Assembly: GCF_038050375.1 (NCBI RefSeq)
Contig: NZ_CP150886.1
Span: 4,071,318-4,135,317 of the forward strand
DNA length: 64,000 nucleotides
From: Okeanomitos corallinicola TIOX110
GTDB lineage: Bacteria > Cyanobacteriota > Cyanobacteriia > Cyanobacteriales > Nostocaceae
Direction of reading: 5' to 3'
The stretch's first letter is position 1. Each line of letters opens with the position of its first letter. The notes under the pieces were generated by a model that saw only the letters and a program-made list of their open reading frames with translations, searched no databases and was not told the DNA's origin. Positions 1 to 9,460 of this stretch are shown piece by piece. Made by a program: the position numbers and the translations under genes.

Positions 1-24
1 ATATTATAAATAGGAAATGTAATC

Positions 25-636
25 ATGGTTATTTCTCAAACCCACCCACCAAACCCCACAACAGAGGTTGAAAAAACAAACTTCACTCCAGAAGAATATC
101 GCGCAATGGAGGAAACAGCTACAGAAAAACATGAATATTGTAATGGAGAAATTATTGTTATGCCTGGAGGTTCAGAAGTTCATAGCCGTATAGGTGTAAA
201 TATTACTACTTTGCTGAATGTAGCTTTGAGAGATACTGATTTTCAAACTTATAATGGTGATTTAAGAATTTGGATTCCTGAATTTAATCATGGAACTTAT
301 GCTGATGTGATGGTGATTAACTGTGAACCAGAATTTAATGGCGATCGCACTGATGAAATTCTCAACCCTTTATTAATTATTGAGGTGCTTTCTCCTTCTA
401 CTGAAGGTTATGACAGAGGGGATAAATTCAGAAAATATCGCGCAATTTCTAGTTTTTGTGAATATCTGTTAGTGAGTCAAACAGAACCTTATATTGAGCA
501 TTATTATAAACAGGAAAATCAAAATCATGATCTTTGGCAATTACAAGCTTATGATCAAATTGAAAAATCAGTTTTTCTGCACAGTTTAAATGTAGAAATT
601 CCCATGAATGAAATTTATCGGCGGATTAATTTTTAA
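25..636 (+). CDS. Uma2 family (DUF820) putative endonuclease
   Basis: Member of the Uma2/DUF820 family, which has a PD-(D/E)XK nuclease-like fold and is greatly expanded in cyanobacteria; the biological role is not established. The 203-residue length is normal for the family. Landmarks are the N-terminal region with 'EYRAMEETATEKHEYCNGEI', the segment 'YADVMVI', and the core 'NPLLIIEVLSPSTEGYDRGDKF', where the E of 'IIEVLSPST' and the following D match the nuclease-like acidic residues. It starts at an ATG 25 bases into the window and is complete. No partner gene is visible because the window begins just upstream. It is one of three Uma2 genes here (also 15266 and 33587). The family call is firm; nuclease activity is inferred. 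Confidence 0.9.
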   Translation: MVISQTHPPNPTTEVEKTNFTPEEYRAMEETATEKHEYCNGEIIVMPGGSEVHSRIGVNITTLLNVALRDTDFQTYNGDLRIWIPEFNHGTYADVMVINCEPEFNGDRTDEILNPLLIIEVLSPSTEGYDRGDKFRKYRAISSFCEYLLVSQTEPYIEHYYKQENQNHDLWQLQAYDQIEKSVFLHSLNVEIPMNEIYRRINF

Positions 637-729
637 GTGGGTTAATTCTTGTAGTTTAAACTGATTAAATTAACTAGGGGATGTACCTTCAAGACATCAC
701 CCCTCAACCCTGACTATAAAACCTAACAA

Positions 730-1785
730 CTAACTAAACTCAATTGTTTCAATAAACTCTAAAATATTCTGTTTAATATCATCAGCTTCTTCCAAAATAT
801 TACCAGGAATATCACCATCAAAAAATGTCCGCTGACTGCTAAATATATACAAAAAATCATGATTGATAAAACATAATAACCCCCGATAAGCATTTAATCT
901 AACAGCATTACCATTAGTTTCTTGTTTAGAAATTGTTGATCCTTTCGGCATATCAACTAATACATAATAATAGCCTTTTAAAGAATCTTTCAGATATTCT
1001 GTATATTTTATCTCTGCACCTTCAATATGGGCAAAAATAGCTTGTGGTAGATACTTTTCAATCAAAACTGAATGTAGATACTTTTCCTCTCCTTGGGATT
1101 CAATTGTTATTAATGATTCAGAGGGAATAGGATAATAATCTATTCTTAGTAAAGTGCCAACATCATCGGAAAAACCAACCATTCCTTCTTGACTTTGAAT
1201 TTTTCCACCCTGTTCTGGATTCACTGGAATAGGAACAATAAAATTCCCCAAAGGTGATTGATATACTTGTTGCCCAAATTCATCTAATATAATTGTTTCG
1301 TATTCTTCTACATATTCTTCCTGTTTATCTCCTGCTTCTATTGCAGCTATTAATTCCCTAATCATTTCTTCTGCTTCTATATCTTCTAGTTCTAAGGCTT
1401 GTTGTAGATGTTGAATGTAAGGTTGTTTTTGTGTGGGAATAGTTAAGGTTTCATCGTCTAGCAGCATTACCACCCCAGCAGCAAAAGCATCCAATATTAT
1501 CTCATCAATAATACTCATATTGGCAGTATTAAATAATGCTCCCAAACCTTCATGTTTAGCGATCGCTGCCATTCGATCAACGGTTTCTTGCATTTCTTCT
1601 TCTGAGTATTCGTCAAAAATCTGAAACTCCCAGAGAATACCCGCTAAACTTTCCGTATCTAAGTCTTCAAGGGAAGAATCTACTATTGCGGTAATTACGG
1701 CTATAGCTGCTACTGCTTCCTCTGGACTCAGTGATTCTTCTGATACGTCTTGTGATTTGAATATCCTATCATACTTCGTCATCAT
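730..1785 (-). CDS. Acidic two-part protein, TerB-like N-terminus, unknown C-terminus
   Basis: Protein of about 351 residues with no firm family assignment. I place the start at the internal ATG (1785) because GGAG lies six bases upstream of it; an in-frame ATG at 1803 is also open. The first ~165 residues are strongly acidic and helical, with the rhythm of TerB-like (tellurite-resistance) domains: 'SPEEAVAAIAVITAIV', then 'SEEEMQETVDRMAAIA', then 'AFAAGVVMLLDDETLT'. The C-terminal ~180 residues form a separate, probably beta-rich region beginning near 'LGNFIVPIPVNPEQGG'. No signal peptide or membrane segment is evident, so it should be cytoplasmic. The gene stands alone on the minus strand. 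TerB similarity is an inference from composition and spacing, not a confirmed hit. Confidence 0.7.
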   Translation of the reverse strand: MMTKYDRIFKSQDVSEESLSPEEAVAAIAVITAIVDSSLEDLDTESLAGILWEFQIFDEYSEEEMQETVDRMAAIAKHEGLGALFNTANMSIIDEIILDAFAAGVVMLLDDETLTIPTQKQPYIQHLQQALELEDIEAEEMIRELIAAIEAGDKQEEYVEEYETIILDEFGQQVYQSPLGNFIVPIPVNPEQGGKIQSQEGMVGFSDDVGTLLRIDYYPIPSESLITIESQGEEKYLHSVLIEKYLPQAIFAHIEGAEIKYTEYLKDSLKGYYYVLVDMPKGSTISKQETNGNAVRLNAYRGLLCFINHDFLYIFSSQRTFFDGDIPGNILEEADDIKQNILEFIETIEFS

Positions 1786-1803
1786 ATTTAGCTCCATCAA
1801 CAC

Positions 1804-2166
1804 CTTGTTAGTAATAACCGATTACACACAGTAACAATTGTTAGTTTACCAATATCAGCAGCTTTTGTAGATATTATTTTGTTTATATTAGTAATCTATT
1901 TTACCAATGAAAAATAAAAGTTGCAGTTGGACAAGCGCATCCCACAGCAACAGTTAAAACCCACAAGAATGATGTTAAAATGTGCTGAATCATTATTTTG
2001 TGAGTATAAATAGAATCATAAATCTTTATAGATGTATTTATTTGACACACAATTGTCAAGTAATTATACTAAACACGATTGGGAAATAGACTTTTGTGAG
2101 ATGAAGAAAAACTTTGATGTGTAGGGGTTTAGCACTGCTAAATCCCTACCTATAGAATCAAATGAT
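1804..2166. other. Intergenic region with a REP-like hairpin
   Basis: AT-rich gap between two minus-strand genes. Apart from the inverted repeat at 2122-2148 nothing coding or RNA-like was recognised. The right half (about 1803-1900) is expected to hold the promoter of the gene ending at 730, but no convincing -35/-10 pair stands out. Confidence 0.5.
2122..2148. repeat. Inverted repeat, 13-base arms, REP-like
   Basis: TAGGGGTTTAGCA (2122-2134) faces TGCTAAATCCCTA (2136-2148) with one mismatch and a one-base centre. This type of 'taggggtttagca' hairpin is a familiar dispersed intergenic repeat in cyanobacteria. It lies 19 bases downstream of the stop of the minus-strand gene at 2167, so it could also protect or end that transcript, but no T-run follows on that strand. 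Confidence 0.6.
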
Positions 2167-2586
2167 TTAGCTGTTTTGAGTATAATTACTAGATTGAGTA
2201 ACTCGCGCCTCAATATCCTCTAAAGTACGTAATAACAGGCGATTAGCTTGTAATTTCCAGCCCCATTTCTGGATTCTAATAGCTGCTACCGTACCTAATA
2301 TAGATGCTAAAAAACAGACTGGTTGATTGAGGGGAATTCCAAACAATAAACCCAAACCAGCAATACCCCAAAATGGCAAAGCAACAGCTTGTCTTTGTTC
2401 TTCGACTATCTCCGCAATTGTACCAGATGGCATAGTCGCTAATAATTCAGCTTTCATTTGTTGTTGTTGTACTAAGGAGAGAGATAAACTAATCTTCCTG
2501 CGTAGTTTTTCCATCTTTCTTGCATCAGTGCTATATTCCGTTAATTCATCTTCTGCCATTTTCAAGAATTTTTCTAATTGAGACAT
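2167..2586 (-). CDS. Small two-helix membrane protein of unknown function
   Basis: 139-residue protein without a recognised domain. Residues 1-65 are charged and helical ('DELTEYSTDARKMEKLRRKI') and may form a coiled coil. Two hydrophobic segments follow around residues 70-85 ('PFWGIAGLGLLFGIPL') and 88-105 ('PVCFLASILGTVAAIRI'), so it is probably an integral inner-membrane or thylakoid protein with both ends on the same side. The C-terminus ('NRLLLRTLEDIEARV') is again helical. It begins at an ATG and is transcribed alone. Its lineage appears cyanobacterial, but this was not checked against a database. Confidence 0.7.
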   Translation of the reverse strand: MSQLEKFLKMAEDELTEYSTDARKMEKLRRKISLSLSLVQQQQMKAELLATMPSGTIAEIVEEQRQAVALPFWGIAGLGLLFGIPLNQPVCFLASILGTVAAIRIQKWGWKLQANRLLLRTLEDIEARVTQSSNYTQNS

Positions 2587-2700
2587 GGTGTATTTAGTTG
2601 ATATTTTATGTACAGTTATTTATTATCTCTAATGATTTGAATTTTTGAATACAACTCAATTACTAATCATCAAAGTAAAATGACTAATCTTTTAGAAAGA

Positions 2701-2902
2701 TAACGCTTAATTATCCGTAGCTGAATACCTGAACAAGATGCAGAAAAAGTATTTGCAATCTATTTCGGGTAAAACATATGCCACAGAAGCAGATAAAGCT
2801 ATACTAAATTACAGCTTTAGTCAGTTGAATTTTTCAGCTATTTATGCTGTAGTAAACTTAGATAGTTATGCTTCCATTCATGTCACAAAAAGTAGGAAAT
2901 GA
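2701..2902 (+). pseudogene. Decayed GNAT N-acetyltransferase remnant
   Basis: Two fragments in different frames resemble the two ends of a RimJ/RimL-type GNAT acetyltransferase. The first (about 2724-2768) reads 'IPEQDAEKVFAIYFG' and then stops, like the family's N-terminal strand/helix. The second (ATG 2738 to TGA 2902) reads 'GKTYATEADKAILNY' and 'LNFSAIYAVVNLDSYASIHV', matching the acetyl-CoA-binding helix and the conserved asparagine strand of GNATs. The middle of the gene and its extreme end are missing. I infer an internal deletion plus frameshift; the open 54-residue frame is unlikely to give a working enzyme. Confidence 0.6.
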
Positions 2903-3009
2903 ACCCATTAGGATTAACCAGTAACTAGAATGCTATTGAATTACTTTTAGTTAAAAAAATAAAATAGTAAAAAATTTAATAGTAACCAATGACTAACGAA
3001 TAATAACAA

Positions 3010-4470
3010 ATGACTAAAAAATGGTTTCGTCTCGGTACAATATTCATATTTATTCTGTCATTTAGCTTACGATTTTGGGGATTAGATAGATTTAATACCC
3101 TCGTATTTGATGAAGTTTACTTTGCTCAATTTGGCAATAACTATCTGACACAAACACCATTTTTTAATGCCCATCCTCCCCTCAGTCAATATATCATTGG
3201 CTTGGGAATTTGGATTGGTAATCATATTCCCTTTTGGCAAAATACCGTTAATGGTGCAACAGGTTATTTATTATCTCCTTGGAGTTATCGGTGGACAAAT
3301 GCTTTTATAGGTTCATTAATTCCCTTCATAATTATTTTACTCACTTATCAACTAAGTTATCGGCGCAGCTTTGCTTTATTAGCAGGTTTATTTACAGCAT
3401 TAGATGGTTTATTTTTAGTAGAATCTCGTTATGCTTTAAGTAATATCTATATAGTTTTCTTTGGACTACTTGGGAATTTGTGTTTATTATTAGCCTTGGA
3501 AAAACAAAATAAACAACGTTGGGTTGCTTTAATAATAGCTGGAATTAGTTTTGGTGCTTCCGTAGGAACAAAATGGAATGGTTTATGGTTTCTAGCAGGT
3601 GTTTATGGAATATGGATTACAGCTTGCTTAATTAGTTGGTTACAATCATTTTTAAAAAATGATAACTTGAATCCTCAAGATAACCAAAATTATGAGCAAA
3701 TAATATTACAAAAAATTACACAAATCAATATTTTCCAGATGGCGTTTTTTCTAGGAATTATCCCCGGAATTATATATAGTTTAATTTGGATTCCTCACCT
3801 GCAACTAGATACAAGATATGGATTTATAGAAGTTCATAAACAAATTTTGCAATTTCATCTGCAATTAGGTGGCAATAATCCTAGTATTCATCCTTACTGT
3901 GCTGCATGGTATAAATGGCCGTTATTAACTAGGCCAATGGCTTATTATTATCAAACTACTCAAAATATCAGAGATCCTTTACCTGTATTTGGTCCACCTT
4001 TACCTCGTGATGCTGGTAAAATTATCTATGATGTCCATGCCATAGGTAATCCTTTTTTATGGTGGTTTGGTTTAATAGCAATAATATTTTTAATATCAAT
4101 GTTATTTATTAAGATTATTTTACCAGGAATACAACAAAAATGCTTATTTATTCCTAAAAATATCGGTACTGACACTTGGATTGGTTTATATATAGTTATT
4201 AATTATGCTGCTAATTTATTACCTTGGGTGAAAGTAAATCGCTGTGTATTTATCTATCATTATATGAGTGCGGTGGTATTTACATTCATAGCCCTTGCTT
4301 GGTTTGTTGATCAATGTCTTCGCAGCTATCGCAAAGAATGGCGTATAGTTGGCTTAACTATTACTTTTATGATTATAGCTGCCTTTATTTTTTGGCTACC
4401 TATTTATTTGGGTTTACCTCTTTCTGTAGAGGATTATCGCTTACGGATGTGGTTTAGAAGCTGGATATAA
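3010..4470 (+). CDS. PMT-family (GT39/ArnT-like) membrane glycosyltransferase
   Basis: Polytopic membrane protein of 486 residues related to dolichyl-phosphate-mannose protein mannosyltransferases (PMT/GT39, GT-C fold). The signature sits near the N-terminus: first membrane helix at 8-25, then 'LVFDEVYFAQFGNNYL' with the acidic D-E pair that in this family lies in the first extracytoplasmic loop and is needed for catalysis, followed by 'NAHPPLSQYIIG'. About ten further hydrophobic segments follow, and the C-terminal region ends 'EDYRLRMWFRSW', typical of PMT proteins. It presumably transfers a sugar from a polyprenyl-phosphate donor to an exported protein or glycan. Donor and acceptor cannot be told from sequence, and no glycan gene cluster is adjacent. 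Confidence 0.88.
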   Translation: MTKKWFRLGTIFIFILSFSLRFWGLDRFNTLVFDEVYFAQFGNNYLTQTPFFNAHPPLSQYIIGLGIWIGNHIPFWQNTVNGATGYLLSPWSYRWTNAFIGSLIPFIIILLTYQLSYRRSFALLAGLFTALDGLFLVESRYALSNIYIVFFGLLGNLCLLLALEKQNKQRWVALIIAGISFGASVGTKWNGLWFLAGVYGIWITACLISWLQSFLKNDNLNPQDNQNYEQIILQKITQINIFQMAFFLGIIPGIIYSLIWIPHLQLDTRYGFIEVHKQILQFHLQLGGNNPSIHPYCAAWYKWPLLTRPMAYYYQTTQNIRDPLPVFGPPLPRDAGKIIYDVHAIGNPFLWWFGLIAIIFLISMLFIKIILPGIQQKCLFIPKNIGTDTWIGLYIVINYAANLLPWVKVNRCVFIYHYMSAVVFTFIALAWFVDQCLRSYRKEWRIVGLTITFMIIAAFIFWLPIYLGLPLSVEDYRLRMWFRSWI

Positions 4471-4499
4471 AAATTTAAACCCTGGTTGATTTTAAATTT
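4471..4499 (+). terminator. AT-rich stem-loop after the PMT gene
   Basis: AAATTTAAA (4471-4479) and TTTAAATTT (4491-4499) form a perfect nine-base stem directly after the stop codon. The stem contains no G or C, so it would be a weak terminator. The rest of the gap up to 4789 shows nothing else recognisable. Confidence 0.35.
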
Positions 4500-4789
4500 A
4501 AATAACACCAATCTTGAATATATTTATATCCATATTAGGTTTTCACCGCTCAACTTCATTTTCATTTATATATAATTCATCCCCTTTACATTATTACATT
4601 AATGCCACATCTCATCTTCTCCCGCCTTGTCACCCATTAAGGATTCTGACAGAAAAGTCCATTCCCTTCATAGTTTGATAATTTCCCCCTATTTCCGTAA
4701 ATATCAGAATTTCTGCTGTATGTATAATCTGTATTTTCGACTATCCTAGATGTAAAGGATTTTCCAGCAGTTTCAGGGACATACCAGCA

Positions 4790-5329
4790 ATGAAAATTTT
4801 TAAAAATATAGGAATTGCCGCTATATCGGGAATGATGTTTTTAACAGTACCGTCCGTAGCTACAGCTAATGATCCCGGTGGTTGTTATATGGTGACATCA
4901 TCCGGCAAAACTGTCAGCTTGGGGACACTCTGCGGTATGACGACAGCACCATCATCAACTCCCACAGTTTTTAAAATACCTATTAAACGTCGTATCGGTA
5001 AAACACCAATTATAGATGTCACATTTAATGGTAGTCAAACTTTTGAGATGGTTTTTGATACTGGTGCTACGGGGATTTTAATTACTCAAAAAATAGCTCA
5101 AGCTCTGAATTTTCAAGCCTCTGGAAAGGTAAAAGCCAGTATTGCTGATGGTAGTATTATTGAACTGCAAACAGGCAGAGTTTTAACAATCGGTGTAGGT
5201 GGTGCTGTCGTGAATAATGCTCAGGTTACTGTCGCACCTAAAGCTAAAATTGGTTTGTTAGGTCACGGTTTTTTTGAGAAATATGATCTGAAAATTCTCA
5301 AAGATCAAATTGAATTTTATCCACGTTAA
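4790..5329 (+). CDS. Exported retropepsin-like aspartic protease
   Basis: 179-residue single-domain aspartic protease of clan AA (retropepsin-like, bacterial TIGR02281/gag-asp type). Residues 1-26 form a signal peptide ending near 'SVATA', so the enzyme should act in the periplasm or outside the cell. The catalytic loop is 'MVFDTGATGILITQ' (about residues 85-99), and the second conserved strand 'KIGLLGHGFFEKYDLKI' near residue 155 matches the 'LLG-x-x-F' turn of the family. Only one D-T-G triad is present, so it should act as a homodimer. A 30-residue linker with a cysteine pair ('GGCYMV', 'TLCGMT') precedes the domain. It is converged on by the PHP gene, with a hairpin between. Confidence 0.82.
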   Translation: MKIFKNIGIAAISGMMFLTVPSVATANDPGGCYMVTSSGKTVSLGTLCGMTTAPSSTPTVFKIPIKRRIGKTPIIDVTFNGSQTFEMVFDTGATGILITQKIAQALNFQASGKVKASIADGSIIELQTGRVLTIGVGGAVVNNAQVTVAPKAKIGLLGHGFFEKYDLKILKDQIEFYPR

Positions 5330-5353
5330 TAAATCAACCCTATTATTACACTA

Positions 5354-5371
5354 CCTGGCTAAAAAACCAGG
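5354..5371. terminator. Short stem-loop between convergent genes
   Basis: CCTGG (5354-5358) and CCAGG (5367-5371) enclose an A-rich loop, midway between the protease gene on the plus strand and the PHP gene on the minus strand. It could serve both transcripts, but there is no clear T-run on either side. Confidence 0.35.
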
Positions 5372-5388
5372 AGTATAAAAATATATAT

Positions 5389-6075
5389 CTACAAACGTTG
5401 CAGTAGGTTTAACCCATGAGTATCAGTGCCACAGGTACTAAATAGACCGTATTCCTCCGCTAACATTTTTACTTCCGCTGTTTGCACTTTACAGGGTTTC
5501 CACGGGTTAGGATTTTTGTAAGCGTAGAAAGCTTCAACGCCATCAATACCGTACTCCGCTGCTTTGGGAATTAAATCAAAGTGCGATCGCCTGTAACGGG
5601 CTGGATGGGCTAGTACAGCCAGTCCTCCGGCATCATGAATAGCTGCTATGACATTAATTGCTTGATATTCTTTACCTGTGGTTGCTAGTCCTTGCAAGTA
5701 AGGTTTTATACAGGAATTCTTGATTTCAAATCCATAGGCCAAAATATGCACTTCTGCATCTAACAATTTGGCATTTATTTCTACACCACTCCACAGGTAA
5801 GGAATACTGCTATCTGCATGATTCCATTGCCAATCCTCCAACCACTTTTGTGCTACTTGATACCCACAAACACTGTGATGATCAGTAATAGCCAGTCCTT
5901 TTAAACCAATGGTGATCGCCTGTTCCATTAGTATATCTGGAGACAATCTACCATCGGAGTATACTGTGTGCATATGAAAGTTGAACAACTTAGGACAACT
6001 TTGAGCATTAATGCCTTGGAAGACTTGTTTTAAAAGTTCTGTGGAAGCACTAGTCCGGGCAAAATTTACAACCAT
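5389..6075 (-). CDS. PHP-domain metal-dependent phosphoesterase
   Basis: PHP superfamily protein (polymerase and histidinol phosphatase fold), probably cytoplasmic. Metal-binding histidine and aspartate motifs appear in the expected order: 'NFHMHTVYSDG', 'LAITDHHSVCGY', 'LAHPARYRRS', and 'GTDTHG' near the C-terminus. The domain fills nearly the whole 228-residue protein. I prefer the ATG at 6075 ('MVVNFARTSA'), because the sequence upstream to 6123 does not resemble the family. The family includes nucleoside 3',5'-bisphosphate phosphatases (YciV/RnaAM type); the exact substrate here is unknown. It is a single gene with no operon partner. Confidence 0.85.
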   Translation of the reverse strand: MVVNFARTSASTELLKQVFQGINAQSCPKLFNFHMHTVYSDGRLSPDILMEQAITIGLKGLAITDHHSVCGYQVAQKWLEDWQWNHADSSIPYLWSGVEINAKLLDAEVHILAYGFEIKNSCIKPYLQGLATTGKEYQAINVIAAIHDAGGLAVLAHPARYRRSHFDLIPKAAEYGIDGVEAFYAYKNPNPWKPCKVQTAEVKMLAEEYGLFSTCGTDTHGLNLLQRL

Positions 6076-6123
6076 AACCCCCTCTGAACAAGAATATGAG
6101 ATTCTGAATAAACTCAAACGCAA

Positions 6124-6463
6124 AACTTAAATCATAGAAGTTGCTAGCACCTCATACTAGTATTTGCCGCTACACTTTCAACTACAGTAATTATTTTTTG
6201 AGATTTATTAAAACTAAGTTAGCAAATCTCAATGCTTATAGTCATGAGTATTCTTGATTACTTCTATAAAGAAAGTTTAAACTTTTGCCTAATTTTTTAT
6301 AAACACTGCTAATATCATAGCGCGAAAATTTAGCAAACAGCTGGTTTAAAAAAGAGTTACAGCAGATTACACGTAGATTATAAACAATCTGCCAGATAAA
6401 ACTCTAGTATCAAAACACTTTCAATGATAATTACTGTTGTATTTGCCAATATCAACCAACTCT
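6124..6463. other. Intergenic region, nothing recognised
   Basis: AT-rich gap between the stop of purM (6464) and the start of the PHP gene. No ORF with coding character, tRNA, hairpin with a T-run or dispersed repeat was seen. Confidence 0.4.
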
Positions 6464-7492
6464 CTAAGTAAAAAGACTTACTAATTCCCCAGAACCAGTA
6501 ACAACTTCACCAATAGCAAAAGCAGGAATATCTTGTGATTGAAAATGGTTAATTGCTAGTTCTGCTGCATGGGGTGGCAATATTAATACAAATCCAATAC
6601 CCATATTAAAAGTATTATACATAGCTTCCATACTAACTGATCCAGCCTGGGCTAACCATGCAAACACAGGAGGAATATGCCAACTACCAGGATGAATTTT
6701 TATAGATTGGCCCGTTCCTAAGCATCTGGGTAAATTTTCTGGTAAACCACCACCAGTAATGTGTGCCATACCATGAACTTCTAAGCCATTTTTTAACGCT
6801 GCTAGAACCGGCTTGACATAAATACGAGTAGGTGTAAGGAAAGTTGCACCGATGCTTTCTCCATTGAATAATTCTGGAGTATGGTCCCAAGCAAAACCAC
6901 CATCACTGACAATTTTTCTGACTAAACTAAAACCGTTACTGTGAACACCTGCACTAGCTAAACCGATAGCGACATCTCCCACTTGTACCTGAGAACCATC
7001 TAGCATTCGGCTTTTTTCTGCTATTCCCACACAAAAACCAGCTAAGTCATATTCACCGACTTGATAAAAACCGGGCATTTCTGCGGTTTCTCCACCTAAC
7101 AAAGCTGCACCAGCTAATTTACAACCTGTAGCAACTCCTGCAACTACTTGGGTTAACTGTTCTTTGTCCAGTTTACCTGTAGCTAAATAGTCCAGAAAAA
7201 ATAATGGTTCTGCCCCCGATGTCAACACATCGTTAACACACATTGCGACTAAATCAATACCTACGGTGTCGTGACGGTTGAGAACTTGAGCAATTTTCAG
7301 CTTTGTACCCACACCATCTGTACCAGATATCAAAACGGGTTCTTGATAACCTGTAGGTAATTGAAAACAACCACCAAACCCTCCTAAACCCCCTATTACC
7401 TCTGGTCTAAAGGTACTGTGTACCAAATTACGAATTTGGCCGATAAAAGCTCTACCTGCTTCGACATCAACACCTGCTTCCCGATAATCCAT
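6464..7492 (-). CDS. purM: Phosphoribosylformylglycinamidine cyclo-ligase (AIR synthetase)
   Basis: PurM converts formylglycinamidine ribonucleotide to aminoimidazole ribonucleotide with ATP in de novo purine synthesis, as a cytoplasmic homodimer. The 342 residues match the usual length. Recognisable landmarks are the start '[13 protein letters not shown]', the ATP/substrate motif '[15 protein letters not shown]', '[23 protein letters not shown]', '[13 protein letters not shown]', '[17 protein letters not shown]', and '[14 protein letters not shown]'. The ATG at 7492 is the canonical start. It stands alone, as pur genes usually do in cyanobacteria. Nothing unusual was noted. Confidence 0.97.
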   Translation of the reverse strand: MDYREAGVDVEAGRAFIGQIRNLVHSTFRPEVIGGLGGFGGCFQLPTGYQEPVLISGTDGVGTKLKIAQVLNRHDTVGIDLVAMCVNDVLTSGAEPLFFLDYLATGKLDKEQLTQVVAGVATGCKLAGAALLGGETAEMPGFYQVGEYDLAGFCVGIAEKSRMLDGSQVQVGDVAIGLASAGVHSNGFSLVRKIVSDGGFAWDHTPELFNGESIGATFLTPTRIYVKPVLAALKNGLEVHGMAHITGGGLPENLPRCLGTGQSIKIHPGSWHIPPVFAWLAQAGSVSMEAMYNTFNMGIGFVLILPPHAAELAINHFQSQDIPAFAIGEVVTGSGELVSLFT

Positions 7493-7636
7493 GACTATTT
7501 ACACCGTAATCATTCTTTTTTAACCAGGTTTTATATGATGACACAAAATAGGGAACAGGCAATAGGGAAAGGAGGGGAAGAATATTTATATTTTACTTTT
7601 TAACTTTTCCCTCCCATAACTAATAATTCAAATTAA

Positions 7637-7843
7637 CTAAAATACTTCTTCTTCTATTCCTTGCCACCATTCACCTAAATTCATTAAGTCTTGGTAAATA
7701 TCAGCTAGTTCTTGTTCATAGGTTGCTGATGATATTGTGTTTTGCTTTTCTTGGAGTTTTTTTAGTCGCAGTTGTACCAATAACCAAGGTTTAGCAATAC
7801 TATCTGTGGTTTCTATATATTGTGCTAGTTCTTTACTATCCAT
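7637..7843 (-). CDS. Small conserved-looking hypothetical protein
   Basis: 68-residue acidic, all-helical protein ('DSKELAQYIETTD', 'PWLLVQLRLKKLQEKQ', 'YEQELADIYQDLMNLGEWW'). It has no membrane segment or metal motif. The regular heptad-like pattern and a tryptophan-rich end argue for a real small protein rather than chance. I do not recognise a function. It lies between purM and the adenylate cyclase unit without being close enough to either to imply an operon. Confidence 0.6.
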   Translation of the reverse strand: MDSKELAQYIETTDSIAKPWLLVQLRLKKLQEKQNTISSATYEQELADIYQDLMNLGEWWQGIEEEVF

Positions 7844-7992
7844 AAAATTATACTTTAATTTTTAGACTTCATTACAGTAGCTTTCAGCAAGCTAACCCTT
7901 TATATGTGAGGATTTTTGATTATTATTTGTACCCCATTTATCTGTAATACGCTGTATTTTATATTTAATTATAAATCATTAATAAGCAATTA

Positions 7993-9456
7993 CTAATGTC
8001 TAATTTCTAATTCATAAATTGCGATTGGTTCATCTTTACCTTTAACTTTAACAGATTCATCTACAAGTCTGAGAGAAAACGATTCAGGATGGCAGAGGTT
8101 TTTGATAACTGATTCTGTGACTAGAATTTCACAATTATATTGTTTCGTTAGTCCTTCAATGCGAGAAGCAACATTAACTGCATCACCAATAACTGTAGAA
8201 TCCATGCGGGAAGTAAAACCAACTGTACCCATAACTACTGTACCACGATGAATCCCAATACCCACAGAGATAATTGGTAATTCTTGTTGCGATCGCTGAT
8301 CATTAAACTTATCTAAAGCCTGTTGCATGGCAATTGCTGCTTGTATGGCTGAGTCTGTGGCCTCATCATCAAAAAGTGCCATAATTGCATCACCTATATA
8401 TTTATCAATAAATCCTCCTGATTCGTCAATGGCTTTTCCTAGACAGGCTAAATAATCATTTAAAAATAAAAAAATTTCCATTGGTGCCATTACTTCTGAC
8501 ATAGAAGTATAACCACGAATATCACAGAATAAAATTGTCATTTTCCTGGTAGAAGCCATACCAACTTCAATGTTTTCTATGCCTTGGGGGGCAATAACTG
8601 AGACAAATTTATCTGGGACAAATCTCTCAAAAGATTCTACTGTTTTTTGTAATTTACTAAATGATATTTGCAACTCTGCTGACATTTGGTTTACGGAGTT
8701 TGCTAAGGCACGAATTTCATCTGGTAAATATTTAGTCTCTACTCTCTGTTTTAAATCACCCTTGGCAATTTTAGTCACACTAATCTGTAAACTTCTAACT
8801 GTATCACTTAATTCTTTTGCTAAAATATAGGCACATATCCAACCAAAATTAAGTCCTAAAAAACCCATAACTAGGGCTTTATGAATTGCATTATTTACAG
8901 CTTCATTAACTTTTTTTAGAGATATACCTATTCGTAATCTTCCCAACTTTTTACCAGATATTTTCAGAATATCTGAGGATACTTCCATGACTTGTTCTCC
9001 TCGCTTTCCTCTCAATTGATTATTATATAAAATATCACGGAGGATAACTGTCTCAATGATAGTAGTTTCTTGCTTTGATTCCAGGGAATTTTTAGTTACA
9101 CTATAAGGAACAATATTAGGAATATAATCATTTTGTAGCTCGTTGGGGAAAGCAGCAATAATTTTATCTTCTTGAGATGAGTCTGATATAATCACATAGA
9201 CAATTTCATCATTTTCTCTCATTAATAAATTGAGATTGACACGAATTTGACTCCAATTTTCTTGAGAAAGTTCATTAGAATATGTGTAGCTTAAAACTTT
9301 AGATATAACTCTGGCATCATTCAGCTTTTCTATCCTGTAGGCGTTGCTTTCACTATTGGCCCAAACTGTTAAGATCGAACTGATTAAGGCAACAATTATT
9401 AATGTAGTCGAGGTCAATATTTGGGTGTGAATGGAACGGAATATAAAAAATTTCAT
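7993..9456 (-). CDS. Membrane-bound class III adenylate cyclase with HAMP domain
   Basis: Sensor-type cyclase of 487 residues, making cAMP (or possibly cGMP) from NTP. Order of parts: membrane helix (about 10-30), periplasmic sensor region (about 31-190), second membrane helix (about 195-215), HAMP linker, short coiled coil, then a class III cyclase domain from about 300. Catalytic features are intact: metal aspartates in 'ILFCDIRGYTSM' and 'YIGDAIMALFDD', the purine-contact lysine in 'FIDKYIGD', and the threonine and N/R pair in 'RMDSTVIGDAVNVASRIE'. Lysine plus threonine favours ATP. The upstream lipoprotein gene ends four bases before this start, so the two are almost certainly cotranscribed and may act as sensor and output. 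Confidence 0.92.
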   Translation of the reverse strand: MKFFIFRSIHTQILTSTTLIIVALISSILTVWANSESNAYRIEKLNDARVISKVLSYTYSNELSQENWSQIRVNLNLLMRENDEIVYVIISDSSQEDKIIAAFPNELQNDYIPNIVPYSVTKNSLESKQETTIIETVILRDILYNNQLRGKRGEQVMEVSSDILKISGKKLGRLRIGISLKKVNEAVNNAIHKALVMGFLGLNFGWICAYILAKELSDTVRSLQISVTKIAKGDLKQRVETKYLPDEIRALANSVNQMSAELQISFSKLQKTVESFERFVPDKFVSVIAPQGIENIEVGMASTRKMTILFCDIRGYTSMSEVMAPMEIFLFLNDYLACLGKAIDESGGFIDKYIGDAIMALFDDEATDSAIQAAIAMQQALDKFNDQRSQQELPIISVGIGIHRGTVVMGTVGFTSRMDSTVIGDAVNVASRIEGLTKQYNCEILVTESVIKNLCHPESFSLRLVDESVKVKGKDEPIAIYELEIRH

Positions 9457-9460
9457 GGCT

